Positions 45,588 through 56,286 of a stretch of 64,000 bases of DNA are shown piece by piece (the first letter of the stretch is position 1; each line of letters begins with the position of its first letter). Both the position numbers and the translations under genes were made by a program. This stretch comes from Guillardia theta CCMP2712. Its lineage: Eukaryota; Cryptophyceae; Pyrenomonadales; Geminigeraceae. Location: the NCBI RefSeq assembly GCF_000315625.1, contig NW_005434648.1:126320-190319 (forward strand), given 5' to 3'. The notes under the pieces are model-generated. The model was not told the origin of the DNA and did no database searches. It was given only the letters and a program-made list of their open reading frames with translations.

Positions 45588-45626
<39 letters not shown>

Positions 45627-46424
45627 ATGGAGATGGAGATGGAGATGGAGATGGAGATGGAAATGGAGATGGAAATGGAGATGGAGATGATGAGGAGGAG
45701 GAGGAAAAGGAGGAAGAAGAGGAGGACTGAGATAACTTTGTATTTTTCAAATCGTCATCAAGATCAAGGAGATCATTCAGTCTTCGATCGGCATGCATAT
45801 GTGGGATACCAAACGAGGCTCCCTCAACCTTGACTTGTCAACCAACTCGATGTTGGCGAAGGTAGTCGAGCACGGGACGGCGTCAGCTGACGGCCCCGCA
45901 GATCACTCAAGTCACTTGCCCTCTCTCTTATCAGCTCACGTCTCAAAGGGCCAGCGACCGCCGACAGCAGGTGACGTTGGAGGCTCCCCGCTTGAGTTAC
46001 AAGCTGGTCCACAGGTGGAAGGGAGCGAGCTCTGGGATCGACCAGACCTCGTCCCCCGGAGGATGCACCTCATCGAGTCTGTTCGAAGGAGCGCGAGGGC
46101 AGGAGACAAGAATCTCTCCTCCTCTGTCCTTCACTTGACCCTCCTCGCACGGGAGCTGAGGGAGAAGGCTGACGTGGAGGTAGGACTGACATGCCCCAGC
46201 TGGATGTCAGCTGATGTCGATCCCTGCAGGAGAGCCCGAAGGTCTTTTCGCAGCTGTACCGCGAGGCTCTTCTCCTCTCCTCCCTCGCGCTGCGCCTGCG
46301 ACCAAAGGACCCTTGGGCCCTCAAGGAGGCCGAGGAGGCCGGGGGCTCGCTGACGAGGAAGTGGAGGAGAAGACTGTTAGCGCTCCATCATTCTCGTCTG
46401 CCTCATCGCTTCTTGCCGTCGTGA
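43286..46424 (+). CDS. A4GALT/GT32-like glycosyltransferase with helical C-terminal extension
   Basis: Predicted retaining glycosyltransferase of the Gb3-synthase/DXD (GT32) family, expected in the Golgi lumen. Landmarks in order: VAHFIHYYDSSIRPLHACKI then EAFLNKNP; HTALVHVKNSETLSRSFPGD; RVQLRVINLTEDFHATPMEE; WFQSGVWQ; TALHKALDLCDGLRLAIIYK then YGGCYVDLDMVSLNRID, with the DXD motif as DLD; GAHFYLGTDFFQFPPRHQFV; AVYQDKCLREN; CNSMTILEPKAFHPVNMFN; and MHMWDTKRGSLN, matching the conserved HxW. A C-terminal ESPKVFSQLYREALLLSSLA then LRLRPKDPWALKEAEEAGG looks TPR-like and is extra to the family. Exons near 43500-43790 (MMRNVSSWQRCCRACR; NCCWLKTQ) have PAN/Apple-like Cys spacing, a weak match. The N-terminal boundary is uncertain; 43286 is the first in-frame ATG of a plausible leading exon. 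Confidence 0.75.
45507..45692 (+). repeat. (GATGAT/GGAGAT)n intronic repeat
   Basis: ATG triplets with GGAGATGAGG and GGAGAT units fill the glycosyltransferase intron that follows SFPWTERCTQ and precedes IKEIIQSSIGMHMW. The donor GTATGA runs directly into the repeat. Confidence 0.9.
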
Positions 46425-46775
46425 TGATGCCGCTCAGCCTTGCTCTCTTCCTATTATCTCAACACCTCTCGCCCCCTGCTGCTCTTGTTGGCTCTTGGAC
46501 ACAACAAGCAAACGGTAGCTTCTCCTGGATAAATGGATTGATGGATGGATGAATGAATTTTCCCTCTTTCTCTTTTTCTTTTCTCTTTCTCTGGCTACTC
46601 ATCACAATACCTGTTTCTGCAATACCTGTTGCTGCAGCGTTTTGAGAAGAGATGAAATTTATTCTCAAAGGGGATGTTTTGCAATCAGACAAGCTTGAGC
46701 TGTCCACCAACGACACGCCACCATCAGACAGGCGACAGATATTTACAGGAGGAGAGGACAAGAGCAGCAGGATGA

Positions 46776-49453
46776 TCACTTGCTGTGGATCTTGAGAGCC
46801 TCATTGGGTTTGATGAGATGGTTGGAAGCGAAGACTGACATGATGCCGTTGATGTGACAGTAGGCCTTGCAGGCAAGCATCCCCCTCACTGCTTGTACAG
46901 TTGTCCACTGACAATAAGGAAGTTCAGATGTAGAGAGGAGGGGGAGGGAGGGAGGGAGGGAGGAGAAGGAGGGAGGAGAGAGAGCGAGAGAGAGGAGCGA
47001 GAGGCGGGAGGGGAGATGGGGAGTGTGGGGGGAGTGGATATTGTTGTGTATCAAAGCTCAAAACAAGATTGTCAAAGCGACTAAAAGGGATGAATGTGAA
47101 AGAACTTTCATGGACACTGAGAAACCAGTTGAAGACATGAAAGAGTGTCAGCTCAGGAGGAGGAGGAGGAGGAGGAGCAGCAGCAGCAGCAGAATTTGCC
47201 TCGATCAGCCACTTGAAGACAGCAGGAATTCTTCCTGTGACGACGAGGTTGTTGAAGGCGAGGACCTGGCGGCAGTCAGGGAGGGGAAGCGACGGGGCTG
47301 CTGACTGACTAACCCCATCGTACTTGGAGAGCGAGAGGCAGTAAACCTCCGGGATCATGCTCACATCCCCGAACACATCTTCAGGGTATGACAGCAGCTG
47401 CTCTCCGTGCATCTGAGCAAGAGGGTGACCGTCGACTCCCTCCTTCCGTCTCCCCTTGCTCCCTCCCTCCTTCCCTTCCTCTCTCCCCCTCCCTCTCCCT
47501 GCCCTCCCCGCTCGCCCGCCTCTCCCTCTGCTCCCTCCCTCCCTCCCTCTCCCGCCATCCCCTTAGCTAACGTGATGAAGGATGTTGCATGCTGCGATCT
47601 TGGCGTTTCTCTCGGCGAGATATCCGGACTTCACCTGCGACCTGTCAAGTTGCCAGCAGGAGCTGAGAACGAGGTGAACTGACTTCATCGCAGTCATCCT
47701 GCATCATCACGTCTCCGGCGGCAAACACGTTGATCCTTCCTTGCACCTTAACTTGCCCTTAGCTCCCGATCAGCTCGACAAGGAATGGGAGACCTGAAGT
47801 TTGCGGTTCACCCGCACGAAGCCTTTCTTGTCGAGAGTTCCTGCAGGGAAGGTGCTCCATCACCCACTCTGCGCTGCGCTGCGCTGCTCTGCTCTGCCCT
47901 GCCCTGCTCTGCTCTGCTCTGCCCTGCTCTGCTCTGCTCTGCTCTGCTCTCCTTAGTTTCCTCTCCTTCGTTTTCTCTCCTTCTCTCCTCCTCCCCTTTC
48001 GTCCCTCCTCTCCTTCTCTCCTCTGCTCCACTCACCCGGCTGCGCGTTCCTTGCTACAGCATCGGAACGAGGAGACATGCCGCTGCACCTGCCATGTCGG
48101 CATCAGCTGTCACGAGAGCGCTTCTGATGGTCACAACAAGTAGACGCTGTCGGCCTCCAGGACTTCCCCGCCCTCCAGCACGCAACGCTGTCAGGAGAGG
48201 TGAGAGAGACGAACATTTCGAGAAGGAGAGAGGGGAAGGAGGGGAGGGAAGGGGGTGGGGGAGGAGGAGGTGAGGCTGAGGAGGAGGAGGAGGACATTTT
48301 TGAATTACATGCTCATCAAACTCCATCACGCGGCGATGAAGCATCAACTTCACTCCTGCAAACAAGTTTTATCGCAATGCTGTTGAGCCTGTTACCTCTA
48401 CCCCTCCCTCTCCTCTTCTCCTCCCTCTCCTCTTCTCCTACCTCTCCTCTTCTCCTACCTCTCTTTCTCAGCCACTGCTCCACGTAGGCCTTGGCTGCAG
48501 CAGGAAGTTCCTTGCACATGCTCTGCATCGGTGAGGTCAGGGCCCTACAAGTCACGGGAAGCGCTCGAAGCTCAGCAACTCACCTCATGTGCATGAATTA
48601 CAGTCACGGACTTGCTGGGGAAGGCAGATATGATCTCAGCTGCTAGCTCAGCTCCCGCCATCCCACCCCCGACGATGATGACGGAGGAGGAAGAGACGAG
48701 TCTCGCGTGTTGATCCTGAGCAGGCAGTGAGCTGGGGCCTAGTCGTCAAGTCATGGAGTTTCTCTTGCCTGCCAGGTTTTCCTCCTCTCCGCTATTGTCG
48801 CCTCCCCTCGCCCCGCTCGCACGACCCCCGGGTAGGACGAGCCCGTGGCAAGGAGGCAGTAATCGAAGGGGACGATCCTCTTCCACTCCTCTCCTCCGGT
48901 CTCGCCGACCACCACCACCTGAACATGCTCGCCGCGTCAGCGACCACGAGGACCCTGGGCTGTCCTTGCCTGCCCGTCCTCCACGTCCTTGACACGCCCT
49001 CTCACCATGCGGCCCAGGGAGGCGTCGACTGCGCACGTCAGGTCTGAGATGTGATGAGGGTTGATGAAGCATCGGAAGATCCCCGGGGTGAACTCGAAGT
49101 ATTCTTTCTCGTCGATCAGCGTCACTTCTATGTGCTCGCCGTGAGCTGCCAGGTGCTGAGCCGCCTGCAGCAGCTTCAGGTCAACCCAGTCAAGGTACTC
49201 CCCTGCCCCTCGGTACCTCCAGTCCTGCGAAGGAAGCGCCAACGATGACTATCCGGGTCTTGTCCTCCCTTGCGAACAAACTCGTGGGAAGGTGGAGGAC
49301 AAACTTAGAGAAGAGGTGAAGCGGGTGAAATGCTCGTAGGATGAGGTCCCAAGTCTTGAAGACTCCCTTGATGAACAAGATGGAAAGATCGACAGGCATC
49401 TTGCTCAATGTGCTTGCAGGTGACTTGCTGCTTGTGAGAAAAGTTGCAGCCAT
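46776..49453 (-). CDS. FAD-dependent pyridine-nucleotide oxidoreductase, AIFM2/NDH-2-like
   Basis: Predicted FAD- and NAD(P)H-binding oxidoreductase, possibly a quinone reductase on a membrane. It starts MAATFLTSSKSPASTLSKMP, with a hydrophobic stretch (LSILFIKGVFKTWDLILRAF) that may anchor or target it. The FAD-binding Rossmann fold TRIVIVGASFAGLE continues in phase after a short intron as AAQHLAAHGEHIEVTLIDEK, then YFEFTPGIFRCFINPHHISD. VPFDYCLLATGSSYPG follows. The second nucleotide-binding fold is SSSSVIIVGGGMAGAELAAE then IISAFPSKSVTVIHAHE. Then come MCKELPAAAKAYVEQWL, a FAD-site INVFAAGDVMMQDDCDEV, ERNAKIAACNILHHV, and the C-terminal GDVSMIPEVYCLSLSKYDGV and NHLIKPNEALKIHSK. The order fits AIFM2/FSP1 and type II NADH dehydrogenases. 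Middle exon edges are approximate. Confidence 0.8.
47873..47952 (+). repeat. (CTCTG)n pentanucleotide repeat in an intron
   Basis: About 15 CTCTG/CCCTG pentamers lie inside an intron of the minus-strand flavoprotein gene. The same pentamer forms the much longer array near 61.5 kb. Confidence 0.8.
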
Positions 49454-49607
49454 CTCGATTAAGTGTGTGAAGGTTCCACTGCCAGAGAAGGTCGGCTGGA
49501 TGAGAGCGCTACGTGAGGTGTGGGAGCAGCTCAGGAGCGAACGCAGGAGGGAGGAGAATGGAGGTCAATGATTAGGAGCAAGACAGGGGGGGGGGGGGAG
49601 GAGAGGA

Positions 49608-49707
49608 NNNNNNNNNNNNNNNNNNNNNNNNNNNNNNNNNNNNNNNNNNNNNNNNNNNNNNNNNNNNNNNNNNNNNNNNNNNNNNNNNNNNNNNNNNNNN
49701 NNNNNNN
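49608..49707. other. Assembly gap of exactly 100 N
   Basis: This is a fixed-size placeholder gap, so its true length is unknown. It is entered through a G homopolymer and followed by GC-rich repeated DNA, which probably broke the assembly. Confidence 0.98.
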
Positions 49708-50514
49708 CCCCGGACGCCAGGTCAGGAATTTTTCTATGAGGCACCGACCATTCACTGACATCCGATCAGATCATCTTAGTAAAACCCGGGCACCCCTTAG
49801 CCCCCAGAGCGTATACCCCTCACACGCCAGAGGAGAGGAGGTCAGGGTAGGGAAGGAGGTGCGATGACTTCTTGCAGAGACCATTTTTTTTTAGAATAAC
49901 GTACCAGGCGGATCTCCCTTTAAATCCCCCGGGGGCCCTCCCCTCGCCCTCCCTCCCCCTCCCCCCACCCAGCCCCCCCCCTGCTGCCCCCCCGGCCCCC
50001 TTGCTGCGGAGAGTCCGGAGCTCCGGCCCGGTTGCCACTAGGCGGATGAAGCGGTCATCCGATCTGTCAGCCGGTGATCATGACATGCCCGGCCGGGTGA
50101 CTGTGTGACAGCCTGTGACGCCGGGACGCCGCCGAGTCCGTCAGGCCGGGCCGCCGGGCCGGGCCACGGCGCCACCGACCGGCGGACACTGAGTTAGGGG
50201 CATCCGCCGTTGACTCCTGGTGCCCCAGCCTCTAAGTTCACTCAAACTGAAACGGTTAAGCCAAAATCAGCACCGTAGGACAATCTTGGCATGGCACTGA
50301 GGAGACTCTACCATGATAGAGGGCCCGGCGCCGCCAATCGGCCTTCCGAACTGAGTTCCCGGCTTCCGACTGAGAGTTCTTTGGAGTTCGGTCAAGTTTC
50401 CGAGCCGAGTCGAGCCCGAGCCCGGGCCCGCCCCCCCGGCCCGCCCGGCGGCGGGTGCTCGAACTTACGGCGGCGGGTGCTCGAACTTATAAGTACGAAA
50501 AGTTTCCTCGTACT
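49708..50514. other. GC-rich intergenic island upstream of the RCC1 gene
   Basis: No gene is seen. Dense GGCC, CCGG and GGGCCC words cover 49925-50175 and 50320-50460, separated by a less GC-rich stretch containing AAAATCAGCACC. A perfect 22-bp tandem duplication ends about 25 bp before the chosen RCC1 start. Related islands lie at 54.9-55.3 kb and 58.5-58.9 kb. Confidence 0.6.
50446..50489 (+). repeat. Perfect 22-bp tandem duplication
   Basis: Two adjacent identical copies of a 22-mer (CGGCGGCGGG...GAACTTA) sit at 50446-50467 and 50468-50489, followed by TATAAG, just upstream of the RCC1 ATG. It could be promoter or 5' UTR sequence. Confidence 0.85.
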
Positions 50515-52049
50515 ATGGCGACAGTGGCATCGGCAAGATGGCCGAAGCGCATGCTGGTATGCACCAGCAGGTGGACCATGTCGAGCGCTTTCAGGCACAA
50601 GGAGAACTCCATGCTCTCTGCCCCTCTCATCTGCCGCCTCCATGCAGGTTCGAACTTGATCCATGGCAGAGAACAGAAGGTAACTCTTGCTGGAGCTCGG
50701 ACGCTCTGGTCATGGGGGAGTGCGGACCATGGAAGAGGAGGATCAGGTGGCCACACCGATGCCCCCATCTTTGAAGTCATCCAGAAAGAACCGGAGAAGG
50801 TCGAGAAACCAGTGCTTCCAGCCAAGCTCATCAAGAAAGTTGCGTGCGGTGGAGCGCACAGCATGATCGTGACGGAGTCAGGAAGGCTGCTGACATGCGG
50901 GCTCAACGACAACGGGCAACTTGGACTAGGAAACCTCGAGAACGCCAGCGAGTTCGAGGAGGTGAAGGGGACAGAGTCCATAGCTGACGTGGCTGCTGGG
51001 TTCTGGCACACCCTCGCAGCATCCAAGAAGGGCAAGCTCTACGCGTGGGGCTCGAACAAGCACGGGCAGCTGGGGCATCATGACACTGCTGTCAAGTTGG
51101 CGGTGGAGCCCCAGGAGATCCTTCTGCTGCGAGATGCTCCCATCAAGCAGGTTGCCTGCGGTTCCTACCACAGCATGGCGTTGACCAAGGACGGGGAGGT
51201 ATACACATGGGGGTTCGGAGCGCATGGGCGGCTGGGCCATGGCTCGACTGAGGACGAGTTCATGCCGAAGCGAGTGGAAGCACTAGTGGGAGAGAATATC
51301 TCTTCCATCCATGCAGGGTTTGAGTATTCGAGTGCCGTGAGCACAAGTGGCAAGGTCTTCGTGTGGGGGTACGGTCATTTCTATGTGCTGGGCCAGGGAG
51401 ACAAGAAGGACCAGCTGGCGCCTGTTGTGCTCGACTTCCCCACGAGCATCAGACAGCTTGCTTTCGGCTCCTTCCATGCTGCCGCCGTCTCGCACAGCGG
51501 GATGCTGTTCACTTGGGGACATGCTACTCACGGTCCTCTCGGACATGGGTTGAAATCCCCGAACATCATCCTGGAGCCAACTGTTCTTGATGCACCCGCA
51601 CAGGTATCTCGATCTTTCCTCCTCCTCCCTCTCCAGCTTTCAACCTCTTGCCTTGTCCCTGAGTCCTCGGACATGATCTCTCTCTATTGCCAGCATAACC
51701 TGCACTCTCCGTTTCTAACCATCTGTTTTTGTTCTGTAGTTGCAGAACAGCAAGCAGGTAGCATGCGGATCGCAACACACGCTTGTCGTTACTGGTGTCC
51801 TTTGCACGCCCCATCCTTCTTTCCTCCCATGACACGTCATGCCAGGCACCGGCGATGTCTTCTCTTTCGGGTTGGGTGGTCAAGGTCAGCTCGGGCTGGG
51901 AAGTGACTTGGACCATTATGAGCCGAAGCAGGTGAAGGGAGTCCTGTTGTACTGGTCCCTGACTCCTCCTCCTGCTCTAGATTCCTCGTTTTGTGGGCAA
52001 GTCCCTGCGGCAGGTCGCGTGCGGTCTGTTCCACTGTATTGGTTTTTGA
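50515..52049 (+). CDS. RCC1-repeat protein
   Basis: A seven-bladed-propeller RCC1 family member; members act as Ran exchange factors or in other chromatin, organelle or signalling roles. Repeats are LWSWGSADHGRGGSGG, HSMIVTESGRLLTCGLNDNG with QLGLGN, HTLAASKKGKLYAWGSNKHG with QLGHHD, HSMALTKDGEVYTWGFGAHG with RLGHGS, SSAVSTSGKVFVWGYGHFYV with LGQGDK, AAVSHSGMLFTWGHATHGPL, and GDVFSFGLGGQGQLGLGSD. Exon 1 ends at 51603. The next starts at 51740 (LQNSKQVACGSQHTLVVT), and the last reads IPRFVGKSLRQVACGLFHCI before the stop at 52047-52049. The N-terminus from 50515 (MATVASARWPKRML) is Arg-rich and could be an organelle leader, but a spliced 5' exon is possible. No extra domain lets me choose a specific role. 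Confidence 0.85.
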
Positions 52050-52080
52050 ATGCAACTCCCTCCTCCTTGGCCTCCCCCTC

Positions 52081-54629
52081 CTATGCTATCAGCCACGTCC
52101 TCCCTCCCGGTGAGAAGACGGTCATGTTGCGGGACGATGCGAACTCGTCTACTGCCTTTTTTACACCTGCCCAACCTGAGCGTGAAACGTGAGCAGGGTG
52201 GAGGGTGGTGGGGGTGGGTAGGGTGCAGGAGGGAGAGGGTAGGAGGGAGTAGGTAGGAGGGGAGGTGTAGCAAAGTGAAGGAGGCGGGGGGAGCGAGTTC
52301 CAATCAGGTACACGACAATTCTCTGTAACATCACCATAGTCATCTCCAAACATGATGCCCTTGGGCGAGAGGATGGGGAAGTAGTTGGCAATATCGGCTC
52401 TGCGGAAGGAAAGCTGTAAGAGCTCGATGAGAGGTCTCCGTCCTCCTCTCCCTCCCACCTCCCGCCTCCCGCCTCCACCGTCCTGCCCTTTCTTGTTTTT
52501 GCCATCTTTTTCCTTCTTCCTCTTCCTTTTCTTCCTCCTCTCCCTCCTCCCTGCCTCCTGCCTCCTGCCCTTCCTTCTGCATCTTTCCTACTGCCTTTCC
52601 TTCATTCTTTTCATCCTGTCTCCTGTCTCCTTCCTGCCCCCCGCCTGCTGCCTACTCCTCACTTGACATCATCGTAGTCATGGTTCCCATCAATGAAGAT
52701 CAAGTCCGCCAAGGGGAGGTCCTGCGTCTTCTTCACTTCACATCCTCACGCCGCCGCCGCAACCTCTCTGTCCAGCAAGTACTTAAGGTACTTGGACGCG
52801 ATGTTGGCGGGAGCCGCGATGGGGATGACGACTGAGGAGAATCCTGAGGAGATGATGTTGTGCATGAATTCTCGTTGAACCGTAGGATATCCTGTCGAAG
52901 ATTTCACAAAGGTTGGAGAGACTGGAGAGGAGGAGGAGGCAAGGGCGAGAGGGGACAGGGAAGGTACGAGGAAACAAGATGAATGCGTCTAAATTATCTC
53001 ACCGTTCTTGAGGGGAAGTCGCTGAGACTTCAGGTCTGTCGAAGTCCCCAGCCAAGTGTCGACGCAGATTATTTTCGTCCGACATCCCCAACTATCAGCG
53101 CAAGAGGAGCATTACCCACCCTCCGCACTTTGACGGCGCTCACCCCTTGGCTCGCAGTACGCTTCCCATCTGGATGGCCGATCCTCCCTTCCAGCTGCCA
53201 ACCTGCCGGGCAAGACGAGAAGCTGAGGAGGAAGAGGTGCCTCGAGCTCGCTGACGTCTCTACCTCGATGATCAACTTGGGCTGGGTCAGATGGATCAGC
53301 GAGGCCATCATGTTGGTATCGTGCCCCTGGTGCTCCCCAGCCGAGAAGGTCAGCCCCTGGTGGTCAAGTCAGACATGTTGCAACGGCAGCATCCTGAAGC
53401 AGCAGCGCCGACCGTGGAGTCGAAGTCACTGTAGGGGTTCTGAGGATGGATCTGCCTGAACACGGCAGAGAGCTCGTGCTCATCCTCTGACGGACAGGCC
53501 TCAGCCCCACCTGAGGACCGTCGTCAGCCGCGGATCTCGGAGACAGGAAAGTCTCTTCCCTCGCTCGAGAGCACATCTGCTGTCGTCCGAAGCTTCTCGT
53601 CGTCTCCAAGTGCGTAGGTGACTTGTGACAGTGTCCCCCCTTGGCGGAGAAAGGCATGGACTACTTGGATCTTTCAAACGCAAGTGACCCCATACAACTC
53701 TACTTATCCCATAAGCTCCCTCACCAGCTCGCCCTTGAGCCTCCTCGAACTGATCTCCTGATCGATCTGGAATACAAGCCTGCACCGGCCATTCCTCCAT
53801 CAGCCTGCAAGACTCCTCCTCCCCCCGCAGAGCAAGTTACCTCAAGTGTTCAGCAATATTCCCCATGTCTCCTCCTCCTTCCAGTCCTCGCACAGCCTGC
53901 TTGCACCATCATGGCTGCTTCAACCTTGCTTCACCATGAGGCGTGCCTCTATGATGTGCGATCGTGCAGTCTCCAACATTCTCTCTTCTCCTCCGCTGAG
54001 CGTCGGGAGGGAAACCCCCGTGCTACCTGAGGAAGAGACCTCTTTCTTCAGCGCCATGCTGCTATCAAGCACTCCCCAACCTGTCCCTGGCTCGGCAATG
54101 AAGTAGCTCACGCTCAGATTCTTGAGCTCCACGTTGCCCTCCTCCCCGTGCGGCAGCTCAAACAATCTGACTGTCGCAGAGTGCATTCCCACCTGCAAGG
54201 GTTGTGAGCACCCGCTGTCAAGCTTGCTGCTGGCAACTTGTTGCCCCATGATCGAGACTTCATACTCAAGTTGCTTCTCCTCGAACGTTCGGATGATCCT
54301 CCCGTCAACCTGCATCCCTCCCTTCATCTTCCCTCGTCCTCGGGCCGAACCTGCAGGACCTCGAGGACGGCGAAGCCATCTTCATCTGCACTTCTCTCAA
54401 ACAAGAAGACAGCCTGTGAGCATCAAGGAACAAATCAGATCTCTCTCACTCCGCTGAGCGGGAAGATACCTCCGAAGTGTCATAACTTCGACCATCTTTG
54501 GGGATCCTGAACTCCAACGATGAACCTGGGTGTTTCTTCAGAGCGTCATGAGCTTGAAAAGCCACAAGCTTCACCGTGTCCGGCGAAGAACACGCCCAGG
54601 GTAAGTAGAATGACGGAGAACCTGACCAT
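52081..54629 (-). CDS. Signal-peptide-bearing class I SAM-dependent methyltransferase
   Basis: The likely start (54629) gives a signal peptide MVRFSVILLTLGVFFAGHGE. Following exons read VKLVAFQAHDALKKHPGSSL then EFRIPKDGRSYDTSE, MQVDGRIIRTFEEKQLEYEV with SIMGQQVASSKLDSGCSQPL, and VGMHSATVRLFELPHGEEGN, an unrecognised beta-rich region. The methyltransferase domain follows: MMASLIHLTQPKLIIEV, MHNIISSGFSSVVIPIAAPA, DLPLADLIFIDGNHDYDDVK, ADIANYFPILSPKGIMFGDD and a last exon WAGVKKAVDEFASSRNMTVF ending GGRTWLIA. IDGNHDYDDV plus GDDYGDVT and WxGVxxAV are hallmarks of the Methyltransf_24 group. A secretory-pathway location is inferred and the substrate is unknown. It converges on the RCC1 gene with about 30 bp between stops. 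The junction after the signal peptide is unresolved. Confidence 0.7.
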
Positions 54630-56286
54630 TTCTTGTTGTGGACTCTTATCCTTCACCCTCAATAGACCTGTGCTGTTCAAGGCAAAGCCACAACGTTGAA
54701 CCCGACAGTCTTTCTCACTATCTACATCAGCATGCAAGATCCCAACAGATATCTATGCAGGAACCACCGAGGCAACGCCGTTGCCACCCTGTTTCTTTTT
54801 TCGCTCCTCTGTATTCCTTCTCTTCCTCTTCCTCTTCTCTTGCTTGTCGTCCGTCGGTGCCGCGCTTTGCGGCTTGTCGCAATGATCCTGTCTTTCAGTC
54901 CCGGTGTTGCCCCTCTAATTAGGCTACACTCGGGTCGGCCCGGGCCCCGGATCCGTGGCACTGCAGCCGGATGATCCGACCGGCGTCCGACGCGCGCGGC
55001 CCGGCCCCCAGGCCTCAGGCCGGGCATCAACTTGACTTGCGGCCGCTGAGTGCCGCGGTGCAGTGCCACGGCCGGCCACCGTAGTCCGCCGCCGGGCCGG
55101 CGCCCCGGCCGGCGCATCACAGGCCCTTCACCAATGGTAGTACGGTACGGTCCGATCATCATGGCATGTAGCGGGGGTGTTCACAAAGTTTCAAGAATAG
55201 CCTGTAAAGTTGGGTCTGTAAAAGTTTAGCCTGTAAAGTTGAGACTGTAAAGTTTGTCGGAGTACCCTAGTACCCACTCAGCACTACTACCGGCCGGGTG
55301 ACGGGCCCGGTCCACGGCACGGTTTCGGATCAATTTTTTTTCCCCACAATTTTTTCTTCACCCAGTTACGATAGGTGCTGATAACCGAGGGGGTGGGGGT
55401 TCAAAACCAGGGATGGTGGGGTAGATCAGGAGACATTTTTCTCCTTCCAGGATGGCCACCATCACCCCCCAGGATCTGATCGACTTTGCGTAGAAAGGGT
55501 GTGGTGGGGTCATGGAAACAATCGACGAGGGGGAGGGGTAATATTGATTTTTGGGGGGTGGGGGTCATGGATCCATTCGTTTTACAGCAATGGTGTTTCG
55601 ATTCAGTAAAACTTGAGTCCGGGGTGGGGGTGGTGAAGAGTAAGGGTAGAAGGTACGGAGATTGAATATACGGTGGGTAAGGTGATTTTATGGGGGTGGG
55701 TAGAATAAATGAGGGGTAGGGGTACATAATCAATTTTATACTATAATTATGCAGAGAGATTGATCAGAAATGGCCATAGATAAAATCAAGAAGGGCATTC
55801 ATGAAGGAGCCGACTTGTCGAGAAATCTGATGTATGCGGGGTGGGGTGATTATCCCAGGGATAAGGAATGATGGTGGGATAAATGGATGGGGTAGGGGTT
55901 ATCCGAAGGTATTTTGTCGGGGGGTGGGGATCCGGACACATAACAAGTTTGTATCACGAAAATTCAGCAGCAAGGTGTACGAAGAACAGAGTAGAACAAG
56001 GAAGAGGAGAGGAGGAAGAGGTAGCGTATCGTGTAGTCTGACGTGCACGAAGGAAGAGATTCAGGGATGGTTGCTTGAGAGACAATGGGGGTGGTGTTTC
56101 AAGCATGATCTTTATAGAATGTTTCTCGATTCGAGAGTCGGTTCTCCACGATCATGGTCAAGTGTGTAGTAGTTTTTTCAAAGAAAGTACACGCTCTCAC
56201 AATGCAATGACTAGCACGTAATATACAAGATGCCAATTGATGTCCTTGTGGTGTTCTGATATCTTTTGTGTCAGGAATCGGGAAGC
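54630..56286. other. Large intergenic region: GC-rich island then GGGGT islands
   Basis: The stretch 54925-55130 and 55285-55325 is a GGCC/CCGG-rich island containing CCGGCCGGGTGAC-like words also seen near 50.09 kb. The stretch 55170-55260 has repeated AGCCTGTAAAGTT words. The stretch 55385-55935 is a long run of GGGGTGGGGG, GGGGTA and GGTGGGG words broken by AT-rich DNA. No gene is supported; it holds the promoters of two divergent genes. Confidence 0.6.

Noticed and set aside
45428-45833. Asp-rich or Met-rich low-complexity protein
   Set aside because: It is the intronic GATGAT repeat; a GTATGA donor starts it and coding resumes in phase after it.
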